Shown here: piece after piece, positions 43,401 through 53,599 of the stretch
Layout of the letters: each line of letters opens with the position of its first letter
How positions within the stretch are numbered: position 1 is the stretch's first letter
Source: Owenia fusiformis
Taxonomy: Eukaryota > Annelida > Polychaeta > Sabellida > Oweniidae
Assembly: GCA_903813345.2 (NCBI GenBank)
Contig: CAIIXF020000003.1
Location: forward strand, 30,211,248 to 30,275,247
DNA length: 64,000 bases
Reading direction: 5' to 3'
The notes under the pieces: generated by a model
Database searches by the model: none
Seen by the model: the letters and a program-made list of their open reading frames with translations, nothing else
What the model was told of the DNA's origin: nothing
Position numbers and translations under genes: made by a program

Positions 43401-45169
43401 ACGGATCTCTGTGCGCGAGTGGAGAAATGTGTTCGGGAGCGAGGAAATGGTGGTGCGCAAAATATGCATTTTGGCCTTTTTGAATGTTCATTTAGTGGAC
43501 CAGGGTGCACCAGTATTTAAAGCCATTCCAAACGAAATAAGTTTTTAATGAGGCCAAGAAGTAGAAAATATTTGCTTAATTAGAATATTATTAGAAATAA
43601 GTGAGTATTGATTCACAACTTATTACCTTAATCTTTTGAATACATGTGTTTAATGGAGAGTAAATGTATGTAAATCCCATTGACTAACTGAATTAGCCTA
43701 ATTTTTCTATGTTACACGTAACTCTCTTCATCGCTCTAACGTATGAGTATTACTCTAAATATCTGTACTACCCCTTTTCTATCTGCATCACCTTTGACTA
43801 TATTTGTAATCTCTACCTATCTGTATTACTCTTATAGATATCTGTGTTACCCTTGACTGACCTGATTAGTCTTATTTTTCTGTACCACTAAACTACCTTC
43901 TGTTACCCGTTACTCCTAAATGTTTGCATTACCTTAACTATCTACAACATCCTTCACCATCTGTGTTACCCTTAAATATCTGTAAATAATTTTTCATTTC
44001 ATTTTTTTTTACCTTATAAAAATGTACATTTATAATATTATTTAAATGTTTGTTACTGTATTAAAATTTCCTTAAGTGTACACCGGACGAAACAAATCCA
44101 GTCAATATCCCCACTCCCGGGCTTATGATCCCAACTCCTGGGACAAAATTCTCTGTCAGATTCCTACAATACAATTCCTGGCAATACTGCGAATCAAACT
44201 CCCTACCCTCCCCGCGTGGAGGGGGGGGGTCTCACGCAAACTTTTGAATGGTGCATTAATAAGAAGTGTTTTGTGGGGAAATATAACTATAGTAGTTAGC
44301 TTTGTAGTTGAAATAACAAAATAGTTGTTATATCGGCTAAATGCAAGCTAATTAAAGATTCCAACTGCCAGTTTTTTTACATCTTTAAAAGTCATGAACG
44401 CTATGAAAATGAATAATTAAAACATAATTTCAAACTTTGCAGAGACCTTTGAGGATGGTATGTGTACCTGTATCATTATGATATTGACTACTAGTATTTA
44501 TAATATCAACTTTTTTTTGTAGGTATATACACTGGTTCAATGTTTGATGACATCGATTTAAAAAAGCATGGCTTTCCTGGCGAGGGACGAACAGATGGAC
44601 ACGTAGTTGTTATTAAAACACACGACGTGTCTACCTTCGAATATTATCAACGCGTCATAATCATAATTCGTAACCCATTCGACGCTTTTTTAGCAGACTT
44701 TAAACGGCTAATGAATAAAGAGGAGCACGTAGGAGAAATCACAGAGGACGAATTTAAAGAAAAGAATATGATAACTCCTTTTAGCAAGTTTATGGCCACA
44801 GGCCTATATTCTGCAAATCGAATTGACGATTGGTTTCTGGGATTACTTCTTGCATTAAAAGCATTTAGCACTAAAAACACGTCATTAATTCTACATTACG
44901 AGAATCTTAAAACAAATTTAAGACATGAGCTTCTAAGAATTGGTGATTTTCTTGGATTCAGCATATCAGCAGATATTATTCAATGCACGATTTGTAACTC
45001 TGAAGGCAATTACCATAGAAAATCAAAGGGATTTTTTAATCCATATTCGAAACAAGAAACAATCGAGATTTCATCATATATTAAAGCTCTTAATGAAACA
45101 TTTAAAGAAAGGTGTGGTCGTTCGTGTGCTTTTCCATACTCCACTCCTAGTCTGACTGAGTTACTTTAA
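37414..45169 (+). CDS. Type II membrane sulfotransferase, WSCD-like catalytic domain (two exons)
   Basis: Exons 37414-37813 and 44523-45169 join at phase 1 to give 348 residues. The N-terminus MRKES plus hydrophobic VVIITFLSVCCIVLI is a signal anchor, so the enzyme should sit in the Golgi with its catalytic side in the lumen. A glycosylated stem follows (NVTH, NETQ, NRTC). The sulfotransferase domain starts with MTALYSFPGSGNTWARHL, the 5'-phosphosulfate (PAPS) loop. Across the junction it reads QITGIYTGSMFDD, then GFPGEG, VVVIKTH, and RVIIIIRNPFDAFLADF, the 3'-phosphate binding strand and helix. The order SFPGSGNTW...TGIYTGS...KTH...IRNP matches WSC-domain sulfotransferases (WSCD1/2), but no WSC domains are encoded. 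The acceptor substrate is unknown. A possible 15-nt alternative exon lies at 44453-44467. Confidence 0.87.
38006..38018. repeat. Poly-C run (13)
   Basis: Homopolymer inside the sulfotransferase intron. Its length is probably unreliable in the assembly. Confidence 0.6.
38563..38725 (+). pseudogene. Exon-like open segment of unknown family in the sulfotransferase intron
   Basis: After an AG (TATATTTAG) an open frame of 54 codons runs to TAA at 38727-38729. It reads PIPKIVEHLISELQEEGCIL, GGYKINATNNGTTITLQYQR and HIWQYVVHHFGDPR consecutively. A potential donor AG|GTAAC overlaps the end. The composition is protein-like with an amphipathic helix at the front. Inserting it into the host transcript would break the sulfotransferase frame, because its entry phase is 1 and its exit phase is 2. 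It is either a stray exon of another gene, a decayed gene fragment or chance. No family is recognised. Confidence 0.3.
38873..38893. repeat. Poly-G run (21)
   Basis: An uninterrupted G run followed by CC. It is a G-quadruplex candidate and a likely assembly length uncertainty. It lies at the edge of a repeat (GTGGCGGATCCAGGAACC precedes it). Confidence 0.7.
38895..39580. other. Intronic repeat-like stretch
   Basis: Rich in AAGGCC/GGCCC phrases at 38930-39080. No exon. GAACAATATCGTACC at 39517 reappears as TACAATATCGTACC at 41468, suggesting that the tandem array between them lies inside one larger element. Confidence 0.35.
39585..41445. repeat. ~160-bp tandem array, about six copies, interrupted
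   Basis: Unit marks: CAGAATGCCCAAAAACTAATC, GTTCTTGACGTTGATATG, AGAAACATCCCTGAAAATTTC, GGTTTGGCTGGAAACCTGTAG and GGAAAATCCAAAATGGCCACC. One to two copies lie left of 39870 and five lie at 40664-41430. The array ends in GACGCCGCCCGCCGCCCGCC. An inserted element (39873-40659) separates the two parts. Non-coding. Confidence 0.75.
39873..40659. mobile_element. piggyBac-like 787-bp MITE (TTAA target)
   Basis: Flanked by TTAA at 39869-39872 and 40660-40663. The ends AGGCCCCATATAAAGTTT and, right side complemented, AGTCCCCGTCTAAAGTTT are imperfect 18-bp inverted repeats. Removing the element and one TTAA restores the tandem-array text CCACCTTAAAATTTACCC exactly. No transposase frame. Confidence 0.75.
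41794..42650. repeat. ~850-bp near-perfect palindrome (two ~410-bp arms)
   Basis: The left arm 41794-42215 begins ATATGCAGACAGAGCCTGTGG. The right arm 42247-42650 ends CACAGGCTCTGTCTGCATA. The arms pair almost throughout around a loop of about 30 bp (near 42216-42246). The left arm carries a 21-bp tandem duplication (ACACCAAGATATGTGTATTTG, 41928-41970) that the right arm has once. Phrases TATTGGGTGCGG occur at both the outer ends and the centre. Two copies of one repeat placed head to head, or a foldback transposon, would explain it. Confidence 0.85.
42660..44440. other. Remainder of the sulfotransferase intron
   Basis: No exon is supported. 43690-43990 is a degenerate tandem stretch of 'ATCTGTATTACCCTTAA'-like units. 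44215-44230 has a G run. The short frame near 43351 has no family character. Confidence 0.4.
44453..44467 (+). other. Candidate 15-nt cassette microexon
   Basis: AAACTTTGCAG precedes AGACCTTTGAGGATG, followed by GTATGTG. Acceptor, donor and a length of 15 nt (phase 1 in, phase 1 out) would insert five residues (E-T-F-E-D in effect) between QIT and GIYTGS without shifting frame. The direct join gives the conserved ITGIYTGS, so constitutive use is unlikely. Confidence 0.3.
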
Positions 45170-45403
45170 GAAGTCCGTTCAGAGTAGATATAATGAAGGT
45201 ATGAAATTGATCACAGATTAAACAACCGTATTTAAATGAGATTCTAAAGTTGACAAAATATGAAACAACACGTTTCATGTAAAAAGCTGAGACCCAGAAA
45301 TGCAGTTATAAAAGGTTACCTGTATTTTACAAGTGGGGGTCTTGTACAGGTGGGGCTCTTGTACAGGATGGCCAGAAAGAAATATTATCTACCTTAATTG
45401 TTC

Positions 45404-45409
45404 AATAAA
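45404..45409 (+). terminator. Candidate poly(A) signal of the sulfotransferase gene
   Basis: AATAAA about 235 nt past the stop at 45169, the first canonical hexamer downstream. Confidence 0.5.
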
Positions 45410-45629
45410 TTTTACTCCAGTTTTTAGGCACTACCACTAGTTCTAGTTACTCATCCCCTGGACGGATGGGGTATATTTGAAGCAACCCCAACCTCTTTGT
45501 AGGACCCCATACTCCCATTGCCTTATTTCATAGAAAAAACTACCTAAAAGTTAGGTAATCAATAAATACCAGATCTCTAAATGCCAAACTCTGACGCGAA
45601 TTCTATAAAAACCAGATTAATATGCAGAA

Positions 45630-45802
45630 AGGCCGGTGTAAAAGAAATTATTGTCCCCTGGGGATTATGATCCCTTTCCTTACGGCCCTTACTGGCCCTG
45701 ACTTTGAATAAATAATAAGGAAAATAATTGTAATTAGGTCACCATATAAATTAACAGCGAGTAGGACCAAAATTTGATAGGACCACCTACCCTTTTAAAC
45801 CG
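45630..45802. mobile_element. Second copy of the GGTGTAAAAG MITE
   Basis: Shares ends and interior with 11921-12077 (GGTGTAAAAGAAATTATTG at left, CCACCTACCCTTTTAAACC at right), diverged by small indels. Confidence 0.55.
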
Positions 45803-45949
45803 GATTTTTCCAGTAAGGGACCTGTCAAATTAATTATTGGTCTGTCTTTAATTGGGAAAAGTAGTATTTTTTCTAATGTAAAGTATTATGCGCGATACAC
45901 TCTATGTAAAAATAACCCATAACATGGGTGTAGCCAGTTGGGTCCCCCC

Positions 45950-46430
45950 ACAAAAAAGAACAATTTCTGAAAAGGAGTGGTATCGATATGGAGAACTTTT
46001 TGAACACACGTTTCTCTTAAACCAGTCATAAAAAATCTAAAAGTTTTACACATCGTCAATTTAATGGTCATCTTTTGAATGGTAACAGTATAATTTGAAA
46101 AATATATAAATACTTTCATCTATATTGTTTTAGAAAACACATCAAACACTTGTTTTGTTCTTGGTATCATGTTTCCAGAATGAAATGAAACATCTTTCCG
46201 AACCTCATTGGAACAAAACGACATAAACACATGTTAACAATAATAATTTGTGTAATTGTACAAAGGAAATTTTGGTTGATTTTAAAAAAGTATCTTGTTA
46301 ATCGAAATAAAAGGTTTATCTTGATTTTTATCTATTTTGGGGGATTTTGTTTTAATTGTTTGAATACTTCTTTTAAATCAACCAAAAATGCCTTTGTATA
46401 ACTATGACATTGAGAGGTCTAAAAACAAAA
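45950..46430. repeat. Foldback-like element related to 16260-16900
   Basis: The block at 46265-46300 (CAAAGGAAATTTTGGTTGATTTTA) has an inverted partner at 46375-46402 (AAATCAACCAAAAATGCCTTTG). The left half matches 16680-16860 in the opposite sense. No coding content. Confidence 0.5.
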
Positions 46431-46774
46431 GGTTTAAACAAAAAGTCTCCAAATGTTTGGAAACAATTGTAACAGTTACATTCCTACTATTGGAAACAAT
46501 AGTAGTTGGTACACTACCTCTAAAAAGTTGAACGCAGCATGTTTTATATGATACACCGCATAATCTTCAAATTTACACTCCCCTCCAATAGCCTATAAAT
46601 CTTCAAATTTTTGAATGTTGGAAGTTATGCATTAATTTGAGAGAGAATATCGTATTTTTGGTCACACATGAATTTCAATTGCAGTCAGTCAGTTCATTTT
46701 CACATACTAGTACGCGTGCATCGACGTGTTATTAGGCTACAATGACAAGTATATTGCAACAAACAAGATAAACA

Positions 46775-47235
46775 TGTATTTCATACCTACTGAGGTTCTA
46801 GGTACATAACGAGCGGGAATATATACTGTATCTAGCCAAGGCCCGGGGCGGGATGGATACACGCTGTATCCATCCCGGTCCCGCTCCTGAAATATTTTTT
46901 CAAAATTTTTTTTTTCAAACTTTTTTTTTCAAACTTTTTTTTTAAAAATTTTTCCCCATTTTTTCCAAAACTTTTTTCACATTCTTTTTCAAATTTTTTT
47001 TCACTTTTTTCAATTTTTTTTTCAAATTTTATTTTTCAATATTTGGATAAGGTATATGACGTACCTAGAACATCAGTAGGTATGAAATACATCTGTTATG
47101 TACGTTCGGTTTTGGATACAGGGTTTATCCCTCGGGAAATATGTGTATATCCCTCGGTCCCTGCGGTCCCTCGGGATATACACATATTTCCCTTGGGATA
47201 AAACCTGTATCCAAAACCTCCCAGTACATAACCCT
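46775..47235. repeat. Two adjacent inverted-repeat structures
   Basis: CATACCTACTGAGGTTCTAGG at 46785 is mirrored by CCTAGAACATCAGTAGGTATG at 47065, around a T-rich tract of repeated CAAATTTTTTTT. Next, 47098-47235 is a self-complementary unit (GGTTTTGGATACAGG...CCTGTATCCAAAACC with CGGGAAATATGTGTATATCCC inside). A diverged relative of the second hairpin is at 47965-48110. Confidence 0.55.
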
Positions 47236-47274
47236 TATGTACATGATAGAATATCTTATTTCTTTATTGTATTA

Positions 47275-48115
47275 TCCCACCGAACGAAATTCGAGGGGGA
47301 TATAAAGAAGCCGTCCGTCCGTTCGTCCATCCGTCCGTTCGTCCATCCGTCTGTCCTTCCGTCCATGTGCCTGATGATAACTCAAATACCAGTTGACGGT
47401 TTTGATTCAAACTATATAAGCGTATGCCTTATGGGTGTAGGATCTCTTGTCGAGATGGAATTTTCAAAATGGCCACCATTTTTCATAAGTTTTTTTTATC
47501 ATTGATAACTCATATACCAGAGGACGGATTTAGTTCCAATTGTATCTGCTAATGCCTAGAGATAAAAGAGCTCTGCTCAAGAAGACATTTTCAAGATGAC
47601 TACCAAATTTCAAAATGGATGCCATTTGGCCACTGATATAGGATACGTGATAAGAAACGTGCGCATTATCCCATACTTGGATTTGTTACAGGTACATAAA
47701 GCCGGTTTGTAAAAACTTATATTTTCATCAACGAGCAGATATAGAGATTATCCTATATGAGGTTCAGGATATTAGGGTAGATATATTATATTGGCCAAGG
47801 GATAATCCCAATATCCTGAACCGATGTGAACCAAATGACCAAGATTGGTATGGACCTACGGCCCTCGGGCAGATATTATATTTGCATCCTGATAATCCCA
47901 ATATCCCGAACCTAAATAGGATAATCAGTTTATTTCAAACCTCATCAGGTATGCACCTCATACAGTTATGCACGGTCGGTTTTAATACAGGAAATATCCC
48001 TTGGGATATACAATATATGTTCCCTTGGTCCCCTCGTGCCCTAGGGAAGATTATATTGTTTAACCCTCTAGACATTCCCTGTATCCAAAACCTCCCAGTG
48101 CATAACATGCATAAC
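47275..48115. repeat. Diverged copy of the CCGTCCGT repeat plus hairpin repeats
   Basis: 47275-47640 matches the left part of the 21287 family (CGAACGAAATTCG, CCGTCCGTC tract, ATAACTCAAATACCAGTTGAC). 47750-47925 has inverted copies of GGTTCAGGATATT/AATATCCTGAACC. No gene. Confidence 0.5.
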
Positions 48116-48214
48116 CCGTGTATGTATTTCGCACTGGACGAAAATACAAAAGTCTGTCGCCAAGTAGGTCCTGAATTTGTATTTTACATTAGAAACTGCT
48201 CTGCCAAGCCGGAC

Positions 48215-48510
48215 AAAAACTTTACCTTCAGAGTTATGCTGAAAACATGTAAATATTATAATTTCACTATATAGTGCCATTAAAAAATTAAAAAAGAAAT
48301 GGTACATTTTAGAATTTTCAATAGCTTTTACTCCTAGCGTTATTTGACTTCAAACCAAAGTGAAGGTTATCCGCAAATGATATACCCATTGCTTCGAGTA
48401 GTTAATTCCTTTGGTATAACGAAACATAAATATGAGTCAAGCATATTGTTTGAAGTTTTCTTAGTGTTTTTATGAAAAATAGCATGCTCCCCCAAGCCGG
48501 ACAAATTTCG
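48215..48510. repeat. Copy of the 14425-14745 repeat without the LINE tail
   Basis: Carries CAGAGTTATGCTGAAAACAT, TTTTCAATAGCTTTTACTC, TTCCTTTGGTATAAC and AAGCCGGACAAATTTCG in the same order. It serves as the empty-site reference for the insertion at 14652-14693. Confidence 0.55.
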
Positions 48511-48519
48511 ACAACCAGT

Positions 48520-50250
48520 GTTATAAGGGGGTCTGATTAACCAAATCAAGCACTTTGAACTGATTTCACCTCAAGACCAAAGTACACAGTGTGGTATAGT
48601 TAAAATTTATGTTATTTTTGAATTAAAAGATACCATCTCCCTATTTACATGACATGCCTTATGGCGAAATATTTATGTAAGTGGTCAATCATGGTCACTG
48701 ACCATGACAGACCATCAGGCTTATGTTTAAATCAGTTTTTAGGCCCAACTTCTAAAAGATGAACATGCTCTTACAATTTCTCTTGATAATAAAATAAAGT
48801 ATTTGAATAAAACAAAATATAAAATAGTCAGTCGTTTAATATAAGGGAAGTAAGAAACCCTTTATAACAACAGTGACATTTTCGATATACAAGATACATA
48901 ATATGGTTGATTGTACATAAAATTAATTCTATAACTATGTTTCTGTTTATTTATATCTTTGTAATCAAAATGATCAAAGGAAATGAGAAAAAACAACATT
49001 TTCCAACCGATCAATTTTTGTAGGTAGATTTACTACGAAAAAATCGAGCACTGCTAGAAAATCTTTCAACATTTATCAGAAAGCTAAAAGTCTTTTTCCA
49101 AGCGAATACAAACAAAATTAAACATGAAATCCTTGATGTACTCCCCAGATTAATATTTTAAAACCTACATCAAACCTACATCATAGTTGTCGCTTCAAAT
49201 CAGTTAATAGTGACACGGTTCATCTAAAGTGTACGACGGTATATTTTGTCACTGTACGTTGTCGATGGTTAGGCGTGTCAAAATCGCCTTATGTATGCAA
49301 CACGACCTATACCTCCCTCCGTTACCTTGGCAACCGGACGTTTTTATTGAATTGCATATATATTCAAGCCTGTCAATGTTTGAATCTTAATTTTGCTTCT
49401 AAATTATAATTCCGAAACTTACAAATTTATTTATGTTTTTAAAATCACCAAACATTGGACCAAAGGGTATACAGGGTTCAATAAGTGATCCAAAATGGTA
49501 CTTCCTGATTCCTGGAGGGGAGTGTACAAATACAGAACCAATATGACATTTCGACCCACACTGTACCTACTCTGTTGCGTAAGAGATACGAGCATGGCCC
49601 CTGTCGTGACAGAATGGGTCATGAAATAGAAATTGGGTCAGTACCGATCATGGGAAATTTTCTATATAAACAGGTATTTTGAATCCCCAGTTTTGACTGG
49701 TAAATGTTATCGTTGTTAATTAAAGCATTTGTTTTATTTCACATCACATCACATTTCAGATATTACGTGACTTTTATATAAAGTTAAAAAAACAGTGCAA
49801 AGCAAACGGAAATACAGGTAACCTTTTCAAATTGTTTTTATTCTTTCTTGAGTTTTTCTCTATAGGCCAATCACTGGTCAGTCATTTACTATATAATGTT
49901 TAAACTCATAAAAGCTAAAAAGCATTCTTGATTTGGCTTTGCTTGTTTACAACAAAATCTGAAAAAGGGGCGCCATTTAGGAGCTGAGGGGAGCGGAAAC
50001 TCCTCCCTGGCCAGAATTACTTTCAAAATCATACAGTTTTTCACCATTCTGAGCACTTTTCGCATGATTTTTTTTACCAAAACTGTCAAAAAGCTCCCCC
50101 CCTTGGTATAAAAGCTGGCTATGGGGACCCATTGGACATTACAATCACTCAATTTATACATGGGACTAATCCTGTGTATTATTATGGACGTATCTGCTTT
50201 GAAGGGCTTTGTCCTATCTACAACGTATTTGCATCCCATGTATCCTTAGA
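48520..50250. promoter_or_regulatory. Region upstream of the FAD oxidoreductase gene
   Basis: No exon is supported. It holds an RFX-like X-box at 49321-49334 and a diverged interspersed repeat at 49975-50125. The promoter is presumed within the last few hundred bases, but no clear core elements were recognised. Confidence 0.35.
49321..49334. promoter_or_regulatory. RFX X-box GTTACCTTGGCAAC
   Basis: Matches the 14-bp consensus GTTRCCATGGYAAC with one central difference. It is about 920 bp before the oxidoreductase ATG, so assignment to that gene is uncertain. Confidence 0.35.
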
Positions 50251-53200
50251 ATGAAACTGATATTGCTGCTACTGGTAATATGTGTAATTGGTTGCTATGG
50301 GCAGTATTGCATGCCGGGAGAGGTGTGTTGGCCATGTGGTAACGACATTATAGCATTCAGGGATTCATTGGACGGCAATTTCTACAATTTCTGGAATGAT
50401 GGCTATGACGATGCGTCCTTTGTGAAAAACTGGGATTATATCACCAAACCGGCCTTTGTTGTACGAGCCAACACAACGGGTAACTATCGACCTGAGCAAG
50501 AATAAGTCTTCGCTCACAAGTCAAAACATCGTCCAAGTCTTACACTCCCCTTTAAAAGTTTTGGCATCCACAATTCTTCAGTTCTTCAGTTAGGCTACAC
50601 AGTGGCATTGGTACCATACCGTGGAATTGCTGTCGTTTTTTCCATCGAATCACATATTAATGCCTGTTTAGCAGTTATTGTTTTCCTCAGTTACATTATT
50701 TCTTAAAATTGATGATTTTTACTAAATAACCAAACACAAACAGGCTCTAACAAGTGGTTTAATAAAAGAAGCTGGTATTGCCAAACTTTTAGAGGGGAGT
50801 GTGGGCTAATATGAATAAGCACCTTTAGAAATGTAGGCAGTTCAATTATCATCAGATCAAATGACAATAGGCTTGTGAATATTTTTTCCATTGTCATTTT
50901 TGCTGGGACGCCAGACATTTTCTTTACGGTACGTGCTCGCCTTTGTGTTGATTCAAAATCTTGGCGCTTTGTTGAGATAATTGATAAAAATCCCGAATGA
51001 AACTTCTATTTAGTGTATGATATCCACTCTGAAATGAAACGTACAGATTAACACACTTTACAGCCATTCTCATAATACCAAGAAACACTTCTTTCTTGAT
51101 ACAAAAGACTGCATATCCATTCATAAGATGTGCTGAAGAGCGGAATGCTTTATATCCCCAACAGGAAATTCTATATTTATTTGTAATTTCCAGCCGACAT
51201 CCAAAAGAGCATTTTGTTTGCAAGACGGTTCCACATCCGCATGTCGTTCTTGTCTTCCGGTCACGATTATATTGGAAGAAGTACTGCTCTGGGGTCGTTG
51301 ATGGTGAGGATGGACAATCTAAGAGAGATCACGATATTTCCCGAGGATTCGACTTCCCCAAGTGGAGCCTCTATGATCGCACAGACTGGAATCAACTGGG
51401 GATCACTTTATGAACAGGTTCCACTATCTTTTCAATCTACAATGTTTTTTATCAAGTTTGTCATGGTTGTTCATGACTTTCGTATTTGTGAAGGTTCAAA
51501 CTGTTCTGGGTTACCCAAATGTTCGGACTGCTGCGCAACTATTCTGACAACACAAGTTTTCCTAGTTATTTTATTAGCTGAAAATTCACAAGGGTGGTGG
51601 GTTCCAAAAATATTTTGCGGGAAAAAGTGTTTGCCTATGAAAATATTTAATGATTAAAGATTGATTCGTATGGGTTGATGGCGGTTGGCGGAAGTTCCCA
51701 TGGAGTGGCTATGGGCGGATGGTTTATGGGAGGAGGACACAGCCCAATAACCAGGAGTTACGGACTGGGTGTTGATAACATCCTCTCGTACAGAGTTGTT
51801 TTGGTTGATGGTCGCATTGCCAATGTTTCTGCTGCAGGTATGAAGTGTCAATAAATTCCATCATTGTAGTCAGGCATGAGACGGGAGAGGCCCTTTGCCT
51901 CAACAAAATTCTACAAAAGTATATTTATTCAGCCGTTTTTTCAAATTGAACCGTGGCTACAGTCCTGCCCCTCGAATAAGCGGTCCACTTGGCCTAAAAC
52001 ACAATAATACTTTACATCACCTGTCACGTCAACAAATTAACGAGGAGCACACTTAGCTCCTAAGTATTTTTACTTTTATGAGATATGTAGTAAGCTGGGT
52101 GCCTAAAGGGAAACCTCTAGAGCATCGCAAAAAACGGCAAGAAAAAGAAACACTCAAGAGCACAATTAATTTAATTACTACGACTTGTTTTTAGGGAAGC
52201 AAATCTCCAACAGTGACATTGTCTTCGACAACTCTTCCCCACAATCACCTAGACAAGTCACTACTAAGTCAAGCTTCGGTAATGTCCTTTTTTCTAGGTA
52301 TTCGTTTTGAGGATGACACAATCGATCCGGATACTGATCTCTGGTGGGCGCTGAGGGGTGGTGCTGGGGGGACGTTCGCAATCGCCACACACTTCCATTT
52401 CCAGCTTCACAGACAACCTTCTCAGTTCGTCAGCTTTGGGTTGGCTTTCCCCCTGTACCATCCTTCAGACGGCACGTTCATAGGGGAACAGGTTATGGAC
52501 TTTTGGCACAACTACCTTGCGACTAATTTGTCCAATACGTGGGGAGGTTATATATTTTATCACAACCAGGACTTCTCGGAGGATTATAATCAAATCGTAA
52601 GGGGGAGAATCCTGTTTGCTCTGTTACATGCGGGACCTTATGAGCAAGCTGAAAAGACGATCAACGATCTGTTAGCGTTCCATCCTGAATGGCGACTGCC
52701 GGGAAACTGGGTCAGGAACTACACTACGTTTTGGGGTTACTCCGAGTCTAACGCAGACGATTTGAATGGCCCCACGTATATCGTGAATAGGTTTGTCCAA
52801 CCTGCTGACCTCGTTGGCCCTGGGATCACTCCACTAACAAGAGCATTTAAGAATTATTACGCCCAAGACGAACAGCCCTTGGAGAGAATCATAACCTGCA
52901 CTCATTGTCTCGTTGGTGGTAAGTGTTCAGTTTATCAAATATCACTGTGAATATTTGTACCTTGGAAGATGCTGAAAGAATAGTGAATATTGCATTGAAA
53001 TGTCGAAATGATTAAACTTACGTCCGAGTATTGCAATAGTGACAGCCTTCCTTTAATTAGAAGTGTTTCACAAAATAACAGTTACGTTTTCACGTTTCTC
53101 AATTTTAATATTCCGTTTTCCACTGTGTTTCTAGAGAAAAGTACTGAAATAGGAACAGCGGATACTGCTGTACATCCTGGATTCCGCTCTGCCTTGATTT

Positions 53201-53499
53201 CCCTAACTTGTGGATGGGGCTGGCTTTTGCCAGACGGTCGGGAGAATGTATATGGCTACATGAAGAATTTCACGCAAGAACTCTACCAGATCGGTGAAGG
53301 TGTCTATGTTAATGAACCCGATCACGACCTTGTAAATTGGAAGACAGATTACTGGGGGAGCAACTATGCACGCTTGCTTGAAATCAAACAGAAATATGAC
53401 CCAGAACGATTTTTTACTTGTTTGAACTGCGTTGGCTCTGATTTGCCGTATACAGGACGCCCTGGTCCAAACATACACGACGATTGTGATGTTTCGTAA
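50251..53499 (+). CDS. Secreted FAD-linked oxidoreductase, berberine-bridge-enzyme type, complete, five exons
   Basis: Exons 50251-50479, 51194-51417, 51660-51837, 52298-52918 and 53135-53499 join in phase to 1617 nt (538 residues). Residues 1-17 (MKLILLLLVICVIGCYG) are a signal peptide, so the enzyme is probably secreted. The PCMH-type FAD domain shows KPAFVVRANTTGADIQKSIL, SGHDYIGRST (the His normally bonded to the flavin 8-alpha carbon), MAVGGSSHG, GGWFMGGGHSPITRSYGLGVDN and LWWALRGGAGGTFAI. The C-terminal BBE segment is present (VYVNEPDHDL, YWGSNYARLLEIKQKYDPERFF). The family oxidises alcohols, sugars or alkaloid-like substrates with O2 as acceptor. The substrate here is unknown. The second flavin-linking Cys of bicovalent members is replaced by Ser, so a single covalent bond is expected. 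The acceptor before 51660 has a poor pyrimidine tract, yet phase and family alignment both support it. Confidence 0.88.
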
Positions 53500-53578
53500 A
53501 ACATACACGACGATCGTGATGTTTAGTAAAATCACTGAGAGGAATCAAATTTTATGTACAGCTATGGAAAGCAAGTCA

Positions 53579-53584
53579 AATAAA
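53579..53584 (+). terminator. Poly(A) signal of the oxidoreductase gene
   Basis: AATAAA 80 nt after the stop. A second hexamer occurs near 53754. Confidence 0.55.
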
Positions 53585-53599
53585 TTATCATGATACATT

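Noticed and set aside
44540-45169. Sulfotransferase C-terminal half as its own gene from ATG 44540
   Set aside because: It lacks the PAPS loop. Exon 37414-37813 supplies it with matching phase and restores the TGIYTGS motif.
47098-47505. 135-codon ORF on + strand
   Set aside because: Runs through a hairpin repeat and the CCGTCCGTC microsatellite.
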